From assembly GCF_963676685.1 (NCBI RefSeq), contig NC_092346.1:48885062-48949061 (forward strand): a DNA stretch of 64,000 bases. The letters are read 5' to 3'. Shown piece after piece: positions 41,640-55,200 of the stretch (its first letter is position 1; each line of letters begins with the position of its first letter). This DNA comes from Mytilus edulis (lineage: Eukaryota; Mollusca; Bivalvia; Mytilida; Mytilidae). The translations under genes and the position numbers were made by a program. The notes beneath the pieces were generated by a model that worked only from the letters and a program-made list of their open reading frames with translations, did no database searches and was not told the origin of the DNA.

Positions 41640-42330
41640 AAAATCTTTGAAAAGATTTATTAGAAGGGATATAGCTACGATACTGTAATGAGGTCATTAA
41701 AGATGACATATTTTGACAATTATATTGATTTACCTATAGGGTCTTTGCATCGGAAATAAACACATTTATTCTTAAATCAGTTGTCGGCATGATACGGGTA
41801 ATGTTCTTCTCATAAATTGTATGATGGTATGATACAAAACCCCTAACAGGAGGGATTGTGCTTGGTATGCATATGATGAAAACATAATCTTTAAAAAGTG
41901 TAATTGAGATCTGGATCTGGCATGTCAGTAACTGCTAGTAGTCCTTGGTAATTAATGCAGCATGTTGTTTTTCCTCATTTGATAACTATTCTGTCATTGG
42001 AATCAGGCTTCTTTTAAACTGTGTTTTACTGTGCGTATCGATGTTTGTTAATTTTTCTGCATTGGCTAGATGTTTGTGTATAGGGGAGGGTTGAGATCTC
42101 ACAAATAATGTTTAACCCCGCTGCATTTTTTGTTTCTATCTTCCAATTCAGGAGCCTCTGGCTTTTTAAGTCATGTATGGTTTTTGTTTACTTTTATATT
42201 TTAGAGTTAAGTATGCCGTTACTGAAATAGTACACATTTTTGTTTAAGGGCCATGTCTCCGGGTGCAGAAGTCATCTGCTTTTGCACTTTGGTCGTGTTG
42301 TTGTCTATTTTCAATTTTATGTAAATTAAG
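41640..42330 (+). repeat. 3' end copy of the Naiad-type element, plus orientation
   Basis: RT last codons, then 'gggtctttgcatcggaa', 'ggattgtgcttgg', 'ctggcatgtcagtaactgc', 'gaggagccc'-like text and 'tttaaccccgctgcat': the complement of 28640-27885, more diverged. Confidence 0.65.
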
Positions 42331-42339
42331 GTGTTAAAG

Positions 42340-43150
42340 TCACGAATTGGATTTTTTCCATATCAGAAAAAAAAACTAACTTCTATATATCATTTGAGAA
42401 ACGTTTGAAGTCTAGTGTCAAGTTAACAGTACTTAAACTTTACGTGTCACCGAGTACATCTCTGATAACTGATCAATTTGATTTTCGTTGTTAAAAAAAA
42501 TGTCCAGCGGTGTGATCTTTCACATAAATATGTGGCATCACACAGATTTTGTCGTAATTCATAAAAAATATATAATAGTTATTATTTTACACTCTTAGTT
42601 GTATTTAGTTAATTTAATGAGGAATTTTGAATTTATGATTTGAAATAAATCTTAGAAATATGAACGAGTTGAATGAGTACTGTTTTTTTCTCCTTGTCAT
42701 CTGCACTCTTGTACATTGAAATCAATATTAGATTTGTCAGCGACAATATATAAGTCGATTTAAGGTATATAAACATACAATTAACGATTTTTATTTTAGT
42801 TTTCTGCGAAGTTATTCGAAGGAATTTCAGCTGCATAGGTCAGCATCAAAGATTAACCTGAAACGTTTACACAGTAACATTAATTGTATGTAATGTGCAA
42901 AACTAACAAATTTTGAGTATGACCTTGCTACTTTTATATGTCCTTTCAACTTAACGAACTGTAAATAAACGATGAAAAACAGAAAGGCTATACGAAAAAG
43001 ATCATCTAGCTCAAATGAAATGGAAACAATATAAGTCTTTGATGAGGAAATGAAAATGATAATACTGCGCATGGAATAACCTCTAAGACACTTTACATGA
43101 TTATGTGCAAAAGTCAGGATACTTTTTATGTAACACATGGTAGTAAATAA
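42340..43150. other. 5' flank of the plus-strand modular gene
   Basis: No exon or repeat recognised. The core promoter is at its right end. Confidence 0.4.
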
Positions 43151-43153
43151 TAC

Positions 43154-43162
43154 TATATAAAG
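43154..43162 (+). promoter_or_regulatory. TATA box of the plus-strand modular gene
   Basis: TATATAAAG, 36 bases before the ATG at 43198. It implies a transcription start near 43185 and a 5' UTR of roughly a dozen bases, matching the minus-strand paralogue. Confidence 0.7.
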
Positions 43163-43197
43163 AAGCTAGATAATGATAAAGCAACATAACCATCGAC

Positions 43198-43243
43198 ATG
43201 ACTCGAGGAGTGTTCACTCTCTTATTGGTTGTCTGTGTGACAG
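43198..43243 (+). CDS. Modular gene (+) exon 1: signal peptide
   Basis: ATG at 43198-43200, MTRGVFTLLLVVCVT then a shared Gly/Ala codon; strong donor ACAG|GTAAGT. Confidence 0.85.
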
Positions 43244-46200
43244 GTAAGTCTACTGGCTTACTGCTATGCATACTCATGTTATATTTTCTTTTTCTTAGAC
43301 ATTTCTCAGTCTGTATTTTTACATGTACTTTTTTTTATAATTCAACTTTTCATAACATAGGTTTAACTACAAAATAGTTTTCCATAGCGTGATATTTTAC
43401 TAAGCCTTGGAAACCTGCTTTTTTGACAAAAAAAGATAACTCTTTAAAAAGAAACATACAAATGTATTCGTAATTGTTTTATCGCAGGAGAATTTACCAA
43501 TATATGGGAAATACGTCAGTTGTTCTGTATCTAACTATTTGAGCAGTTTTTGTTTATGAAACAGTAACTTAAACGATAAATCTACGAAAAAGTGCAGATT
43601 TATCTAATGATTTAAGAAAACTGATAGGAAAAAATTGCTTTGGTTTGCATTTACATATGAAACACCAGATATGAACCCTAAAGTTGAGAAAATAATCCAT
43701 TTTTAGTATTCCATAATGTGGACCTGTCATTCAAAACATAAAATTGTAAATTCTATCAAGACGACAAATGAATATGGTTGCAGGGTCTCGTCGTGTCTTC
43801 ATCTAGTATAATACAAATATTTATTTTTTCATTCTTTGTTCTCTGTTCTGGATGGGAGTGAACACGTTTTCGTCTGTTCATACAATCCGCAATTTGTACT
43901 GCCAATTGTATCAGCTGTGTATCATAAATAATAACATTGTCGACATTTCATTACAGCAACTATCACTGAAGGTTATGGCTCTTATCGTCATGGAGGCTAT
44001 GTTGGACATACCGGTTTATACAAGAACCATCTTACTAGTTATAAGGATCTGTTAACTGGATATGGCAACGATCACGCTGCAGATCATATTTACCACTCCG
44101 GTACATATGTTAACCTTAATTTCTATAAAATGTCTGAAAATGTACGGAGAAGTTATCCTTTAACGACCCCCTATTTATACAGCGTTACACATTTGACCAT
44201 ACATGAGATACTAGTAGCTGTATATGGATGTTAATGTCACCGATAAAAATATATAATTTTTGCATATAATATAAAAAAGAAGATGTGGTATGATTGCCAA
44301 TATGACATAAGTATATTTGAGCCATTAAAAACATTAATCCGTAGATATAAGAATACATTAACGCTCAGATAACGAAATTCCTTCTTTAGCAGAGTCGTTG
44401 ACAAATATCTTTGATTTGATTAATATCGAATTTAAGGTGATGTTTTGAAAATGTAGAAAATCAAGATTCATCAAACTTTTTCTTAAGAGTTTCACTACAA
44501 TAGTTCTTCAAACTTTAAGTAAGGCGTGTAATATTTGTTTGCTTTAACCAATATAATTCAGATTAATAAATCAATTAATCAATACTTGCATATTAATATG
44601 CTTATTTCATTCGGGATTCAATTAATACTTTCTTTAAATGAAAGACTTTTGTGTTGGACAACACATTTCTATTTAGTTTATTTAATTTTATTATATATAT
44701 TTCTTTATATTCTTGCAGGACATTTTCATAAAATAGTGGTTGGACGTCTCTATAGGCGCTTTCATCAATTCGGTATCGATTTGATAGGAAATGGCCTCCG
44801 ATACAAAAACTACTGTAAGTAGATATATAGTATTTAAATAAGGCTACCAGAATATGAATACTGGAATTAACATTATCGTGGATGCAATATTCAATATAAC
44901 GCTAATTTAAAATTTTGCTTTATGTCGAACTAAATTTAATTTACTATAAAATCATGCCAGGAAGTAATGAAGAATTCTAACTTTATTTTTGGATTACTTC
45001 CTATAATTTTTTACCTATTTTTTTTTTACCTATATTTGAAGTCGAACCCTACTGATGAGAAATGCATTTATTTAATTCCCATATGGTTATCCGATTCAAA
45101 ATGTTATTATTGATTTTTCTATCACACACTAAGAGATGTAGATAAATAAACAAGAGAACAAGGAATCTAATTTATACGCAAAACATAATACACAAACACC
45201 CAACAAATAGATATATACGAATAACATGTGAACTAGAAAAGACAAGACTATAAAACTAAAGAAAATAAAGATCTCTATATTTTCACAACAATCTAATTGC
45301 AATCAATATTTCCACAGATTTTGCACGTAAATGTGAACCTCTGAAGTTATACAATGCATTCAGTTCATGTTTTAATGAATATGGAAGGATAAGAGATTGT
45401 TTCCCAGGTCTTATCAAGGATGGGCTGATTGGAAATCAACACCACTACCAGAGATATGGTCGTAGCTATGGACTCGGGGTTAAATTTGTGAGAAGAGGCA
45501 TTATTTACCATAAAACCGGTCAGTAACAAAACAATTATTTTAACATTCATGTAATACGTATCGGAGTTTTTATGAATTGAGTGTTTGCAATAAGATGTCG
45601 TCCTCATCCTGATATTTCATTTTACAATTTGACAAATTTAATTTATAATCTTGTAATTTCATCATCTGAAAGTGCATCAATAATTATTGTACCTTAAATC
45701 TGCCTTTACATTAACCGATTTTTTTTATCCTTGGATTGTTTAATACAAATATTGGTAGCATATCTTGTAATTCTATTTCCATTAATGTTAATGTTTAATT
45801 TTCAGTTTACCATTACCATGTAAGATCACTGCAGTTTATATGGACAATGACATCTTGTTATAATTCATTCCATCATGCAAGCATTTGTGTGCCAAAACTA
45901 CAAAAGCAAGGTTTGATCGGAGCACCCCATCCTTTAACTGGTTATGTAGGACGTTCTACTGGTTACCATGGCTTTAAAATAGTACATGGTCGTTTCAGCT
46001 ACCATGGACATGGTAATAATATAGATAAAATGTTATGATATAAAATTGTTTAATGTGATAGCATTCGATTGATCCAAATTCAGAAATTGTTATTTCTCCT
46101 TTGTCGCCATGTAAGATGTATTTATGAATAAATTCCCTTACCAATCAACCCAACCCTTGTTATATTGACCGCTGTACTTTATAAAACCTGTTTTCGGAAC

Positions 46201-49200
46201 AATTTTATTTTCTTTAAGCCTTGATTAGTTCATTTCTACAGTCCTTATGATCTCTGAATCATTTCTGTTTGTTCTTTTCAAAATATAAAACTATTATTTT
46301 ATTCAAATGATCACCTACCTATAATTATTGTGTATTTAAAAAAAATCAAATGTGATATCATATACCAAAATAATTTTGCTCATTAACCGTTTAAATAAAC
46401 CAAATATTGTAAACATTCATAACATTAAGCTATTTATGAATGACTGTTGTAAGTGTTTAACGCCAATTTCAGTAAAAGGGACTTTTAAAAAGGCGACAAA
46501 GGTTTATTGATGTAAAACGCATATAATTGTAAAATAATGTTTTTTAATTTTTTTTATGAAATACTTATATTTTATTTGTTTTGTTTCAAAGTAGGCTACC
46601 ATGGATATGATCAACTTGGATTCAAAATTGTTCATGGAGGATTCTCATATCACGGAAAAGGTAAAATTGTAAAATATTTATCAACAAAATCTCTGTTGAA
46701 AAGCGTATTAAGTTGCAACACTTTTAAATCGCTACTCTATTGGCTTCGAAAATAAAGACTAAGTTGGGGGATACTTGGAGGCTTTCAATAATTCATCACA
46801 TGGAAAATTTCTTTTGCATATGATTTACGATTTGACTGAAATATTAAAAGCTTGTTTCTATGTGTAATTCGTTACTAACATTCATCTCTTCTAAAATCTA
46901 AAATTAATTAAGAATGGCATACCATATGTCAATAGTTCATTATCCATGTGAAGTTTGTGTCTTTGTGATAACTATTATGATTAAGGAATCTGTTTTTATT
47001 AGATAGAAATAACTATATTTTTTTTAAATTTTCAGCTTACACACTGAAATGTAGTGAGAGCAGATTTTATAAAGTATGGGATGATTGTTACGGACATTAC
47101 CACAAAGGCAGTTTGTGCTTTGACAGACTATTTAAACAGGGTCTCTTCGGTAAATATATTTTTTACTTCTTTAATTATGCACTTGAAAATAAAATTGATC
47201 AGTAAAGTTATTCCAATGCAACAGTTGTGGTTTTAATTTTGCCAAAAGCATTTCAATAACAAAATCATATCAATAAATGAAGATAGTATGGGGTTATACT
47301 TAAATGAACAGCAACCCAACGATACAAAAATGTAAAAACACACCAAGAAGTAAGCGTATCGTCTTCAATAATAGAGAGACATATTTACAAAAAATACACG
47401 AATGTAAGTATCCAACCATTAAAACTACTCTCAAATGTATTTTTCCTGAAATATGTATAAATTTCAGTTATATAACCAAAGACATATTCGAAGAGGACAA
47501 CCACAACTAATACATGATCATGTAGATCTGTCCTGGTCAATTTCAGCTGTGTTTTTATAGATATATAAAAAGTCTTAAGAAAAAGGATTATTTGATAGTA
47601 TATACTTAATACTAATTTATTTGTTAAAGGTTACAATATAGACAGTGACTATGCCCATGGTAATATCGATTACCTTGGTTATTACAACAGTCATCACGGA
47701 TTTCCATTAGTTCATGGAGGATTCACTTACAGGGATATTGGTAATGACTGATTTTTTAGAATTTGTATATTAACAGTACTACCATGAAATTAAGTGATGG
47801 ATGTCATATGTTTAACGTGTAAATATAATTATAACATTTGGATGTTCTTTTTGATTTAATAGGCTTATAAAAAGCGTTGATTGTGCTCACTTTTTTAGTG
47901 TGAAAAGGTCATTCGTCCAACCCTTTAAAACATAATAGGTTACAGAAAAAGCATTTAACCCTTAAACACAAATACGATCTTGACCCAAATTGTATCTGCA
48001 TTAAAATATAGTTCAAACTATTTTACACTTAATCGTTGATGGTTGTTCTTTCTATAATAAAATAAAGTTGCTTTGGGGTTAAAATATAAATATATGAGTT
48101 TAACAGTAAAAAATTAACGTAAATTCTTCAAAATTAGAAATTATGTAGAATCTGTAAGATATTTAAATATTAGTGTTTCAACTCCCTGACATAACATTAT
48201 TTTGTGCGACGCATGTGCTCTCTGTTTATTCAACCAATAAATGCATTAAAAGCTGACAGTAACCCCAAAAAGAGTCCATAGTAAAGTTGTCATAAGCAAA
48301 TAGGGTTCAGGCAAGGCGAAGCTAATAATGTATAAAACTTCTGAAATGTTTTTCTTCTGATGTTTAAGAAATTCGGAGAGATTAGTAATGACAGTTTTCT
48401 TCTTTTAGCTTACAAATTGAGCTGCAATACGGACCGTTTCTACAGATCATGGCACGATTGCTACGACTCATACCACAGTGTAGATGTATGTTTTGGACGA
48501 TTGTACAAAAGCCATCTGTTTGTGTCTCTAGGTAATTTGGTTTGATTTTCGAAATTTCTCTTCAGTTCATTAAGCTTAAAAACAGCATTCATATATGCAA
48601 TATGAAATGATTACTTCTATATTTGAAATTTTAGTGATTCTAAAAATTGGAGACATGAACGGCAATTAACACAAACATGTAAGACTAAGAAGCATATTTC
48701 TGTATTTCATTTGGATTTTTAAAAATCTAAATTGTTTTTTAGATTTATGTTTAATGATTGTTAAAAATTATGTCTTTAATTCATATTTGTCATGTTTGTA
48801 TATTTCGTAATCAACTTTCAAATAAACTTATTATATTTTTAAGATCATGGAGATGTTCATACTGTTCACACCAATTACCATGGATACAAATATCTTGGAT
48901 TTAGGGTAAATCATAGAAGATTTACATATCACGGAAAAGGTAAAAATGACATGACCTTTTCCCAACATTTATAAGCAGTTTTATTTTGATAATGTGTAAT
49001 GATTGAAAATTGAAAAGACAATCATTCATATCGGGAAGTTCCCCTTTCAAATGGAAAAGTCAAAAGCTCAAACACATCAAACGAATAGAAAATTGCTGTC
49101 GTATTCCTGACTTGGTACAGTATATTGTTGCAGTTATTATGCAACACGAATTAATAGTTGGTACCATTTGCTCTGAGTATGAAGAGTCTAAAGAAAAAGG

Positions 49201-52200
49201 AACAACACTAGATATTTTATTTTTACGAATCAACTAATAATAATATATGTTTAACACAAATCACAGCACATCCTTTTTCGCATACGATTCACGTCGTTCT
49301 AGTCAGTGGTTAAATCCAATAAAGTGATTAAATACTGTAAGATTGAACTATTCTATAAACGTATTCGACAAATCATGTCTGAAGCAAGGGGTAGTTCTAT
49401 ATTTTTTTTTTGTGTCAAATTCAAACTGATTGTGTGTTACAAATGTTTCTTGTGCTTTTTACCTGTATAATTTATGATTTCGAAAATATAGGTTGTCCTG
49501 TCGCTTTACAAAAATGTAACTAAATGGCTTTTCAATCTTCAGCAGAAAAGTTGCATATTTTATTTTTGCAATGACTTCTCTTTTCAGCATACAGACTGAA
49601 ATGTAGTACAAGACGTTTTTATGGTTTGTGGGACGACTGTTATAACCATTGCCACAGTAGAAGTCTGTGCTTCAACAAAATCTATAAACAACACTTCTTT
49701 GGTAAATAAATATCAGTGGAATGACACATTTTATTTTATTGAAATATTTAAAAATAAAAGTAAACTTATTCAATGAATAAATAATAATTTCATTATAATT
49801 CCTACTAGCCGTCTTATTTTTGAACTATTATTTCAGCCAAATCGTTCATATAATACGAATGTATAAAATGCATATTGTGAGACCAGTTTTGTATATTATC
49901 TTTAATTAATCCTTGAAATTCAGTCACTAATATAGTACAAAGCTTTACATCATTTCCTTTTGAAATATGTTTTCTTTTTAAATCTTTATAGGCTACTACC
50001 ATGGCGCATCTTCCATTGTGCATGGTGGTGACTACGTTGACGACTTTGGATATTATAAGGCTCATCACGGATTCAGTATTGTAAACGGAGGATTTTCCTA
50101 CAACGGAGCAGGGAAGTTTCGTTCTTTTATCATATTTCAATGTATTACCAAATCACAAAATTGTTGGATAAATCCATCGCTTTTGAGTAAAAAATGATAG
50201 ATTGGTTTCATGTTTATAGCGATTCAAGAGAAAACAAATATACCTTTGAGAAATCAATAATTTTTCATATATACAAATTAGTATTTGTTAATACTTTATT
50301 AGTTTGTGATTTTCGTATGTTTGAATTTGGAGTATCTCGCTTAATTTCTCGTGTTTCTCGTTTCTCGTTTTTTTTTAATATAGATTAGACCGTTGGTTCT
50401 CCCGTTTGAATGGTTTTACACTAGTTATGTTGGGGCCTTTTATAGCTTGTTGCTCGGTGTGATCCAAGGCTCCGTGTTGAAGACCGCACATTGACCTATA
50501 ATGGTTTACTTTTTTAAATTTTATTTGGATGGAGAGTTGTCTCATTGGCACTCACACCACATCTTCCTATATCTATTGATATATAAATACATTTACCTAT
50601 ACATTGATAGTTATCACATTTCATCATATGCTTTTCAGCTTACAAGCTCAGTTGTAGCACAACACGTTTTTACAAAGCTTGGAGATCATGTTACGGCACT
50701 TATCATAGTGTAGATGTATGTTACGGACGATTGTTAAACGACCATCTTTTTGTTGCCCTAGGTAAGTAAAGATGACGGTTTTATCTGTAAATAATATAAT
50801 TTAGCAAGTGGTAATTCGACGAAGATATTATTGCAATAATTTAATTCCTACATTTTTGAAATCAGTTTAGAATTAAATGCCATGGATGCCATAGTAATTT
50901 CAAAAAATAAAGCATATTGCTATTTTTCTTCTTTGAAATTCTTAATTTGGATTTACTTTAGATACATCAAACAACGTTTTTGTTACAATTTTGTTAAAAA
51001 GAAATCTCGTAGTTGTATGAAATATAAACAAGATTTGAAAATATATTGTTTATCTTTTTAAAGATACCAAAGATACCAAAGGGACATTAAAACTCTTAAG
51101 TTGAAAATAAACAGACAACACCATGGATAACACTTGTAAATGAAATCATTTTGTCCCATTTGCATGCTTCATCTTTATGTACCAGTAAGCTAGTTAGGTA
51201 TTGTATACACAAAGTAACATACCACTACCATTCAGCTTATTATGGGGTGTATATACAAAGTACTGTAAGGAGTTTTCGGTATTGTATACATTCTGATTTT
51301 ATCTTATGTGTTGCTATATTGTTGTCATCTATAATATATTATTATGTACAGTTTATATTGGTAGTTTTTTTATATACTTTTTCATAAAATGCCCTGTACC
51401 AAGTCAGAAAAACGGCCATTGGTACATTATAGTTCGTTTCTGTGTGTGTTACATTTCGGTGATGTGTTTCTGTTGTGTCGCAGTTCTCTCATATTTGATA
51501 CGTTTCCCTCAGTTTTAGTTTGTAAACTGGATTTGTTTTTTCTCTATCGATTTATGAGTTTCGAACAGCGATATACTACTGTTGCCTTTATTTATGTCTT
51601 TGATTTTGTTTTTTAGCAACTCCTAATACTACTACTATTACTACAGGTAAATATTGTCATCAGTTATTTTTTTACATAAATTCAAATTTAAATATTATTT
51701 TAATAATTAAACATTATTTGGATATAACTTCAAAATGAGGAAAAAACCAATACAAAAATAAGCGAGTTTACAATGAATGTGCTAATGGTCTTTATATTGT
51801 CAATCAAGTTGTAATCTCACGAAAAAAAGTAAGTTATCAGATGTCACTTTTGAAAGTCAAACTTTACCTCTAAGTAAACTACGTAATAATTCTACTTTCA
51901 ACAAAGAATCAAATTGTTTATTTTTAAAGTCTGAATGTATCATCGCTCTTGTTTTACAAATATTGTTCAAAATAATGTATTGTCAAAGGTTTTCGATCGC
52001 AGTAGAAGTTTTCGTCACTTCCTTCATGGAGTTGTTATAATGTTAAATGCTAATATACTTATGTACAATCATTCTACTACAAAACCATACATTTAGCAAA
52101 ATAATGAAAATATCAACAAAGTTGATTAACAGTATAAGCTACAAGACGGTTTTAAGTGTGGACCGCAAACTGCTTACCTGTGTGTGTTACATTTTGGTTA

Positions 52201-55200
52201 TGTGTTTCTGTTGTGTCGTAGTTCTCTCATATTTGATACGTTTCCCTCAGTTTTAGTTTGTAAACTGGATTTGTTTTTTCTCTATCGATTTATGAGTTTC
52301 GAACAGCGGTATACTACTGTTGCCTTTATTTATGTCTTTGATTTTGTTTTTTAGAACCTCCTACTACTACAGGTAAATATTGTCATCAGTTATTTTTTTA
52401 CATAAACATGATAAATTCAAACTTAAATATTATTTTAATAATTAAACATTATTTGGATATAACTTCAAAATGAGGAAAAAACCAATACAAAAATAAGCGA
52501 GTTTACAATGAATGTGCTAATGGTCTTTATATTGTCAATCAAGTTGTAATCTCACGAAAAAAAGTAAGTTATCAGATGTCACTTTTGAAAGTCAAACTTT
52601 ACCTCTAAGTAAACTACGTAATAATTCTACTTTCAACAAAGAATCAAATTGTTTATTTTTAAAGTCTGAATGTATCATCGCTCTTGTTTTACAAATATTG
52701 TTCAAAATAATGTATTGTCAAAGGTTTTCGATCGCAGTAGAAGTTTTCGTCACTTCCTTCATGGAGTTGTTATAATGTTAAATGCTAATATACTTATGTA
52801 CAATCATTCTACTACAAAACCATACATTTAGCAAAATAATGAAAATATCAACAAAGTTGATTAACAGTATAAGCTACAAGACGGTTTTAAGTGTGGACCG
52901 CAAACTGCTTACCTGTGTGTGTTACATTTTGGTGAAGTGTTTCTGTTGTGTCGTAGTTCTCTCATATTTGATACGTTTCCCTCAGTTTTAGTTTGTAAAC
53001 TGGATTTGTTTTTTCTCTATCGATTTATGAGTTTCGAACAGCGGTATACTACTGTTGCCTTTATTTATGTCTTTGATTTTGTTTTTTAGAACCTCCTACT
53101 ACTACAGGTAAATATTGTCATCAGTTATTTTTTTACATAAATTCAAACTTAAATATTATTTTAATAATTAAACATTATTTGGATATAACTTCAAAATGAG
53201 GAAAAAACCAATACAAAAATAAGCGAGTTTACAATGAATGTGCTAATGGTCTTTATATTGTCAATCAAGTTGTAATCTCACGAAAAAAAGTAAGTTATCA
53301 GATGTCACTTTTGAAAGTCAAACTTTACCTCTAAGTAAACTACGTAATAATTCTACTTTCAACAAAGAATCAAATTGTTTATTTTTAAAGTCTGAATGTA
53401 TCATCGCTCTTGTTTTACAAATATTGTTCAAAATAATGTATTGTCAAAGGTTTTCGATCGCAGTAGAAGTTTTCGTCACTTCCTTCATGGAGTTGTTATA
53501 ATGTTAAATGCTAATATACTTATGTACAATCATTCTACTACAAAACCATACATTTAGCAAAATAATGAAAATATCAACAAAGTTGATTAACAGTATAAGC
53601 TACAAGACGGTTTTAAGTGTGGACCGCAAACTGCTTACCTGTGTGTGTTACATTTTGGTGAAGTGTTTCTGTTGTGTCGTAGTTCTCTCATATTTGATAC
53701 GTTTCCCTCAGTTTTAGTTTGTAAACTGGATTTGTTTTTTCTCTATCGATTTATGAGTTTCGAACAGCGGTATACTACTGTTGCCTTTATTTATGTCTTT
53801 GATTTTGTTTTTTAGCAACTCCTAATACTACTACTATTACTACAGGTAAATATTGTCATCAGTTATTTTTTTACATAAATTCAAATTTAAATATTATTTT
53901 AATAATTAAACATTATTTGGATATAACTTCAAAATGAGGAAAAAACCAATACAAAAATAAGCGAGTTTACAATGAATGTGCTAATGGTCTTTATATTGTC
54001 AATCAAGTTGTAATCTCACGAAAAAAAGTAAGTTATCAGATGTCACTTTTGAAAGTCAAACTTTACCTCTAAGTAAACTACGTAATAATTCTACTTTCAA
54101 CAAAGAATCAAATTGTTTATTTTTAAAGTCTGAATGTATCATCGCTCTTGTTTTACAGATATTGTTCAAAATAATGTATTGTCAAAGGTTTTCGATCGCA
54201 GTAGAAGTTTTCGTCACTTCCTTCATGGATTTGTTAAAATGTTAAATGCTAATATGCTTATGTACAATCATTCTACTACAAAACCATACATTTAGCAAAA
54301 TAATGAAAATATCAACAAAGTTTATTAACAGTATAAGCTACAAGACGGTTTATAGTGTGGACTGCAAACTGCTTACCTGTGTGTGTTACATTTTGGTGAT
54401 GTGTTTCTGTTGTATCGTAGTTCTCTCATATTTGATACGTTTCCCTCAGTTTTAGTTTGTAAACTGGATTTGTTTTTTCTCTATCGATTTATGAGTTTCC
54501 AACAGCGGTATACTACTGTTGCCTTTATTTATGTCTTTGATTTTGTTTTTAGCAACTCCTACTTCTACTACTACTACAGGTAAATATTGTTATCAGTTAT
54601 TTTTGTACATAAATTCAAACTTAAATATTATTTTAATATTTTTCTATATTCGCAAGAAAACCTATTAACATGTTACACAACGGAATAGTGAAATCTCATT
54701 CATTTAAATATTAAAAAGCTATCACTATTAACGTGACATTCAACTTCAAATTCAATATGATTTATATGTTAGAATGGCTAAATAGAATTTACACGTATAA
54801 GAAAACACTTTTCATTATAAAAATCCTAATAAATGTACTGCTATTCAATCATCCATTTGACCAGTTAAGTATCCTTTAAAAATGTTTCTTTGAATTTGTT
54901 TTTAAGCACCTCATCCAAAAACTTATGTCAACACCAAACCAGTATATGTACACAAACCAGCATATGTACACAAACCAGTACATGTACACAAACCAGCATA
55001 TGTACACAAACCAGTATATGTACACAAACCAGCATATGTACACAAACCAGTATATGTACACAAACCAGCATATGTACACAAACCAGTATATGTACACAAA
55101 CCAGTATATGTCAACACCAAACCAGTATATGTACACAAACCAGTATATGTACACAAACCAGTATATGTACACAAACCAGCATATGTACACAAACCAGTAT

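Larger units (their letters stand above)
51370..54640 (+). repeat. Tandem array of ~0.73-kb units carrying micro-exons
   Basis: Equivalent points ('aatgttaaatgctaata') recur at about 52038, 52773, 53499 and 54237, spacings 735, 726 and 738. Each full unit has a repeat-derived block ('gtgtttctgttgtgtcg', 'tatactactgttgccttt'), then a micro-exon, then intron. Units are nearly identical, so duplication is recent. Confidence 0.9.

Noticed and set aside
52047-54455. Repeated 69-residue frames beginning ML(I)(Y/C)LCTIILLQNH as tandem genes
   Set aside because: Identical because of the tandem duplication, located in introns between micro-exons, with no splice or domain support.
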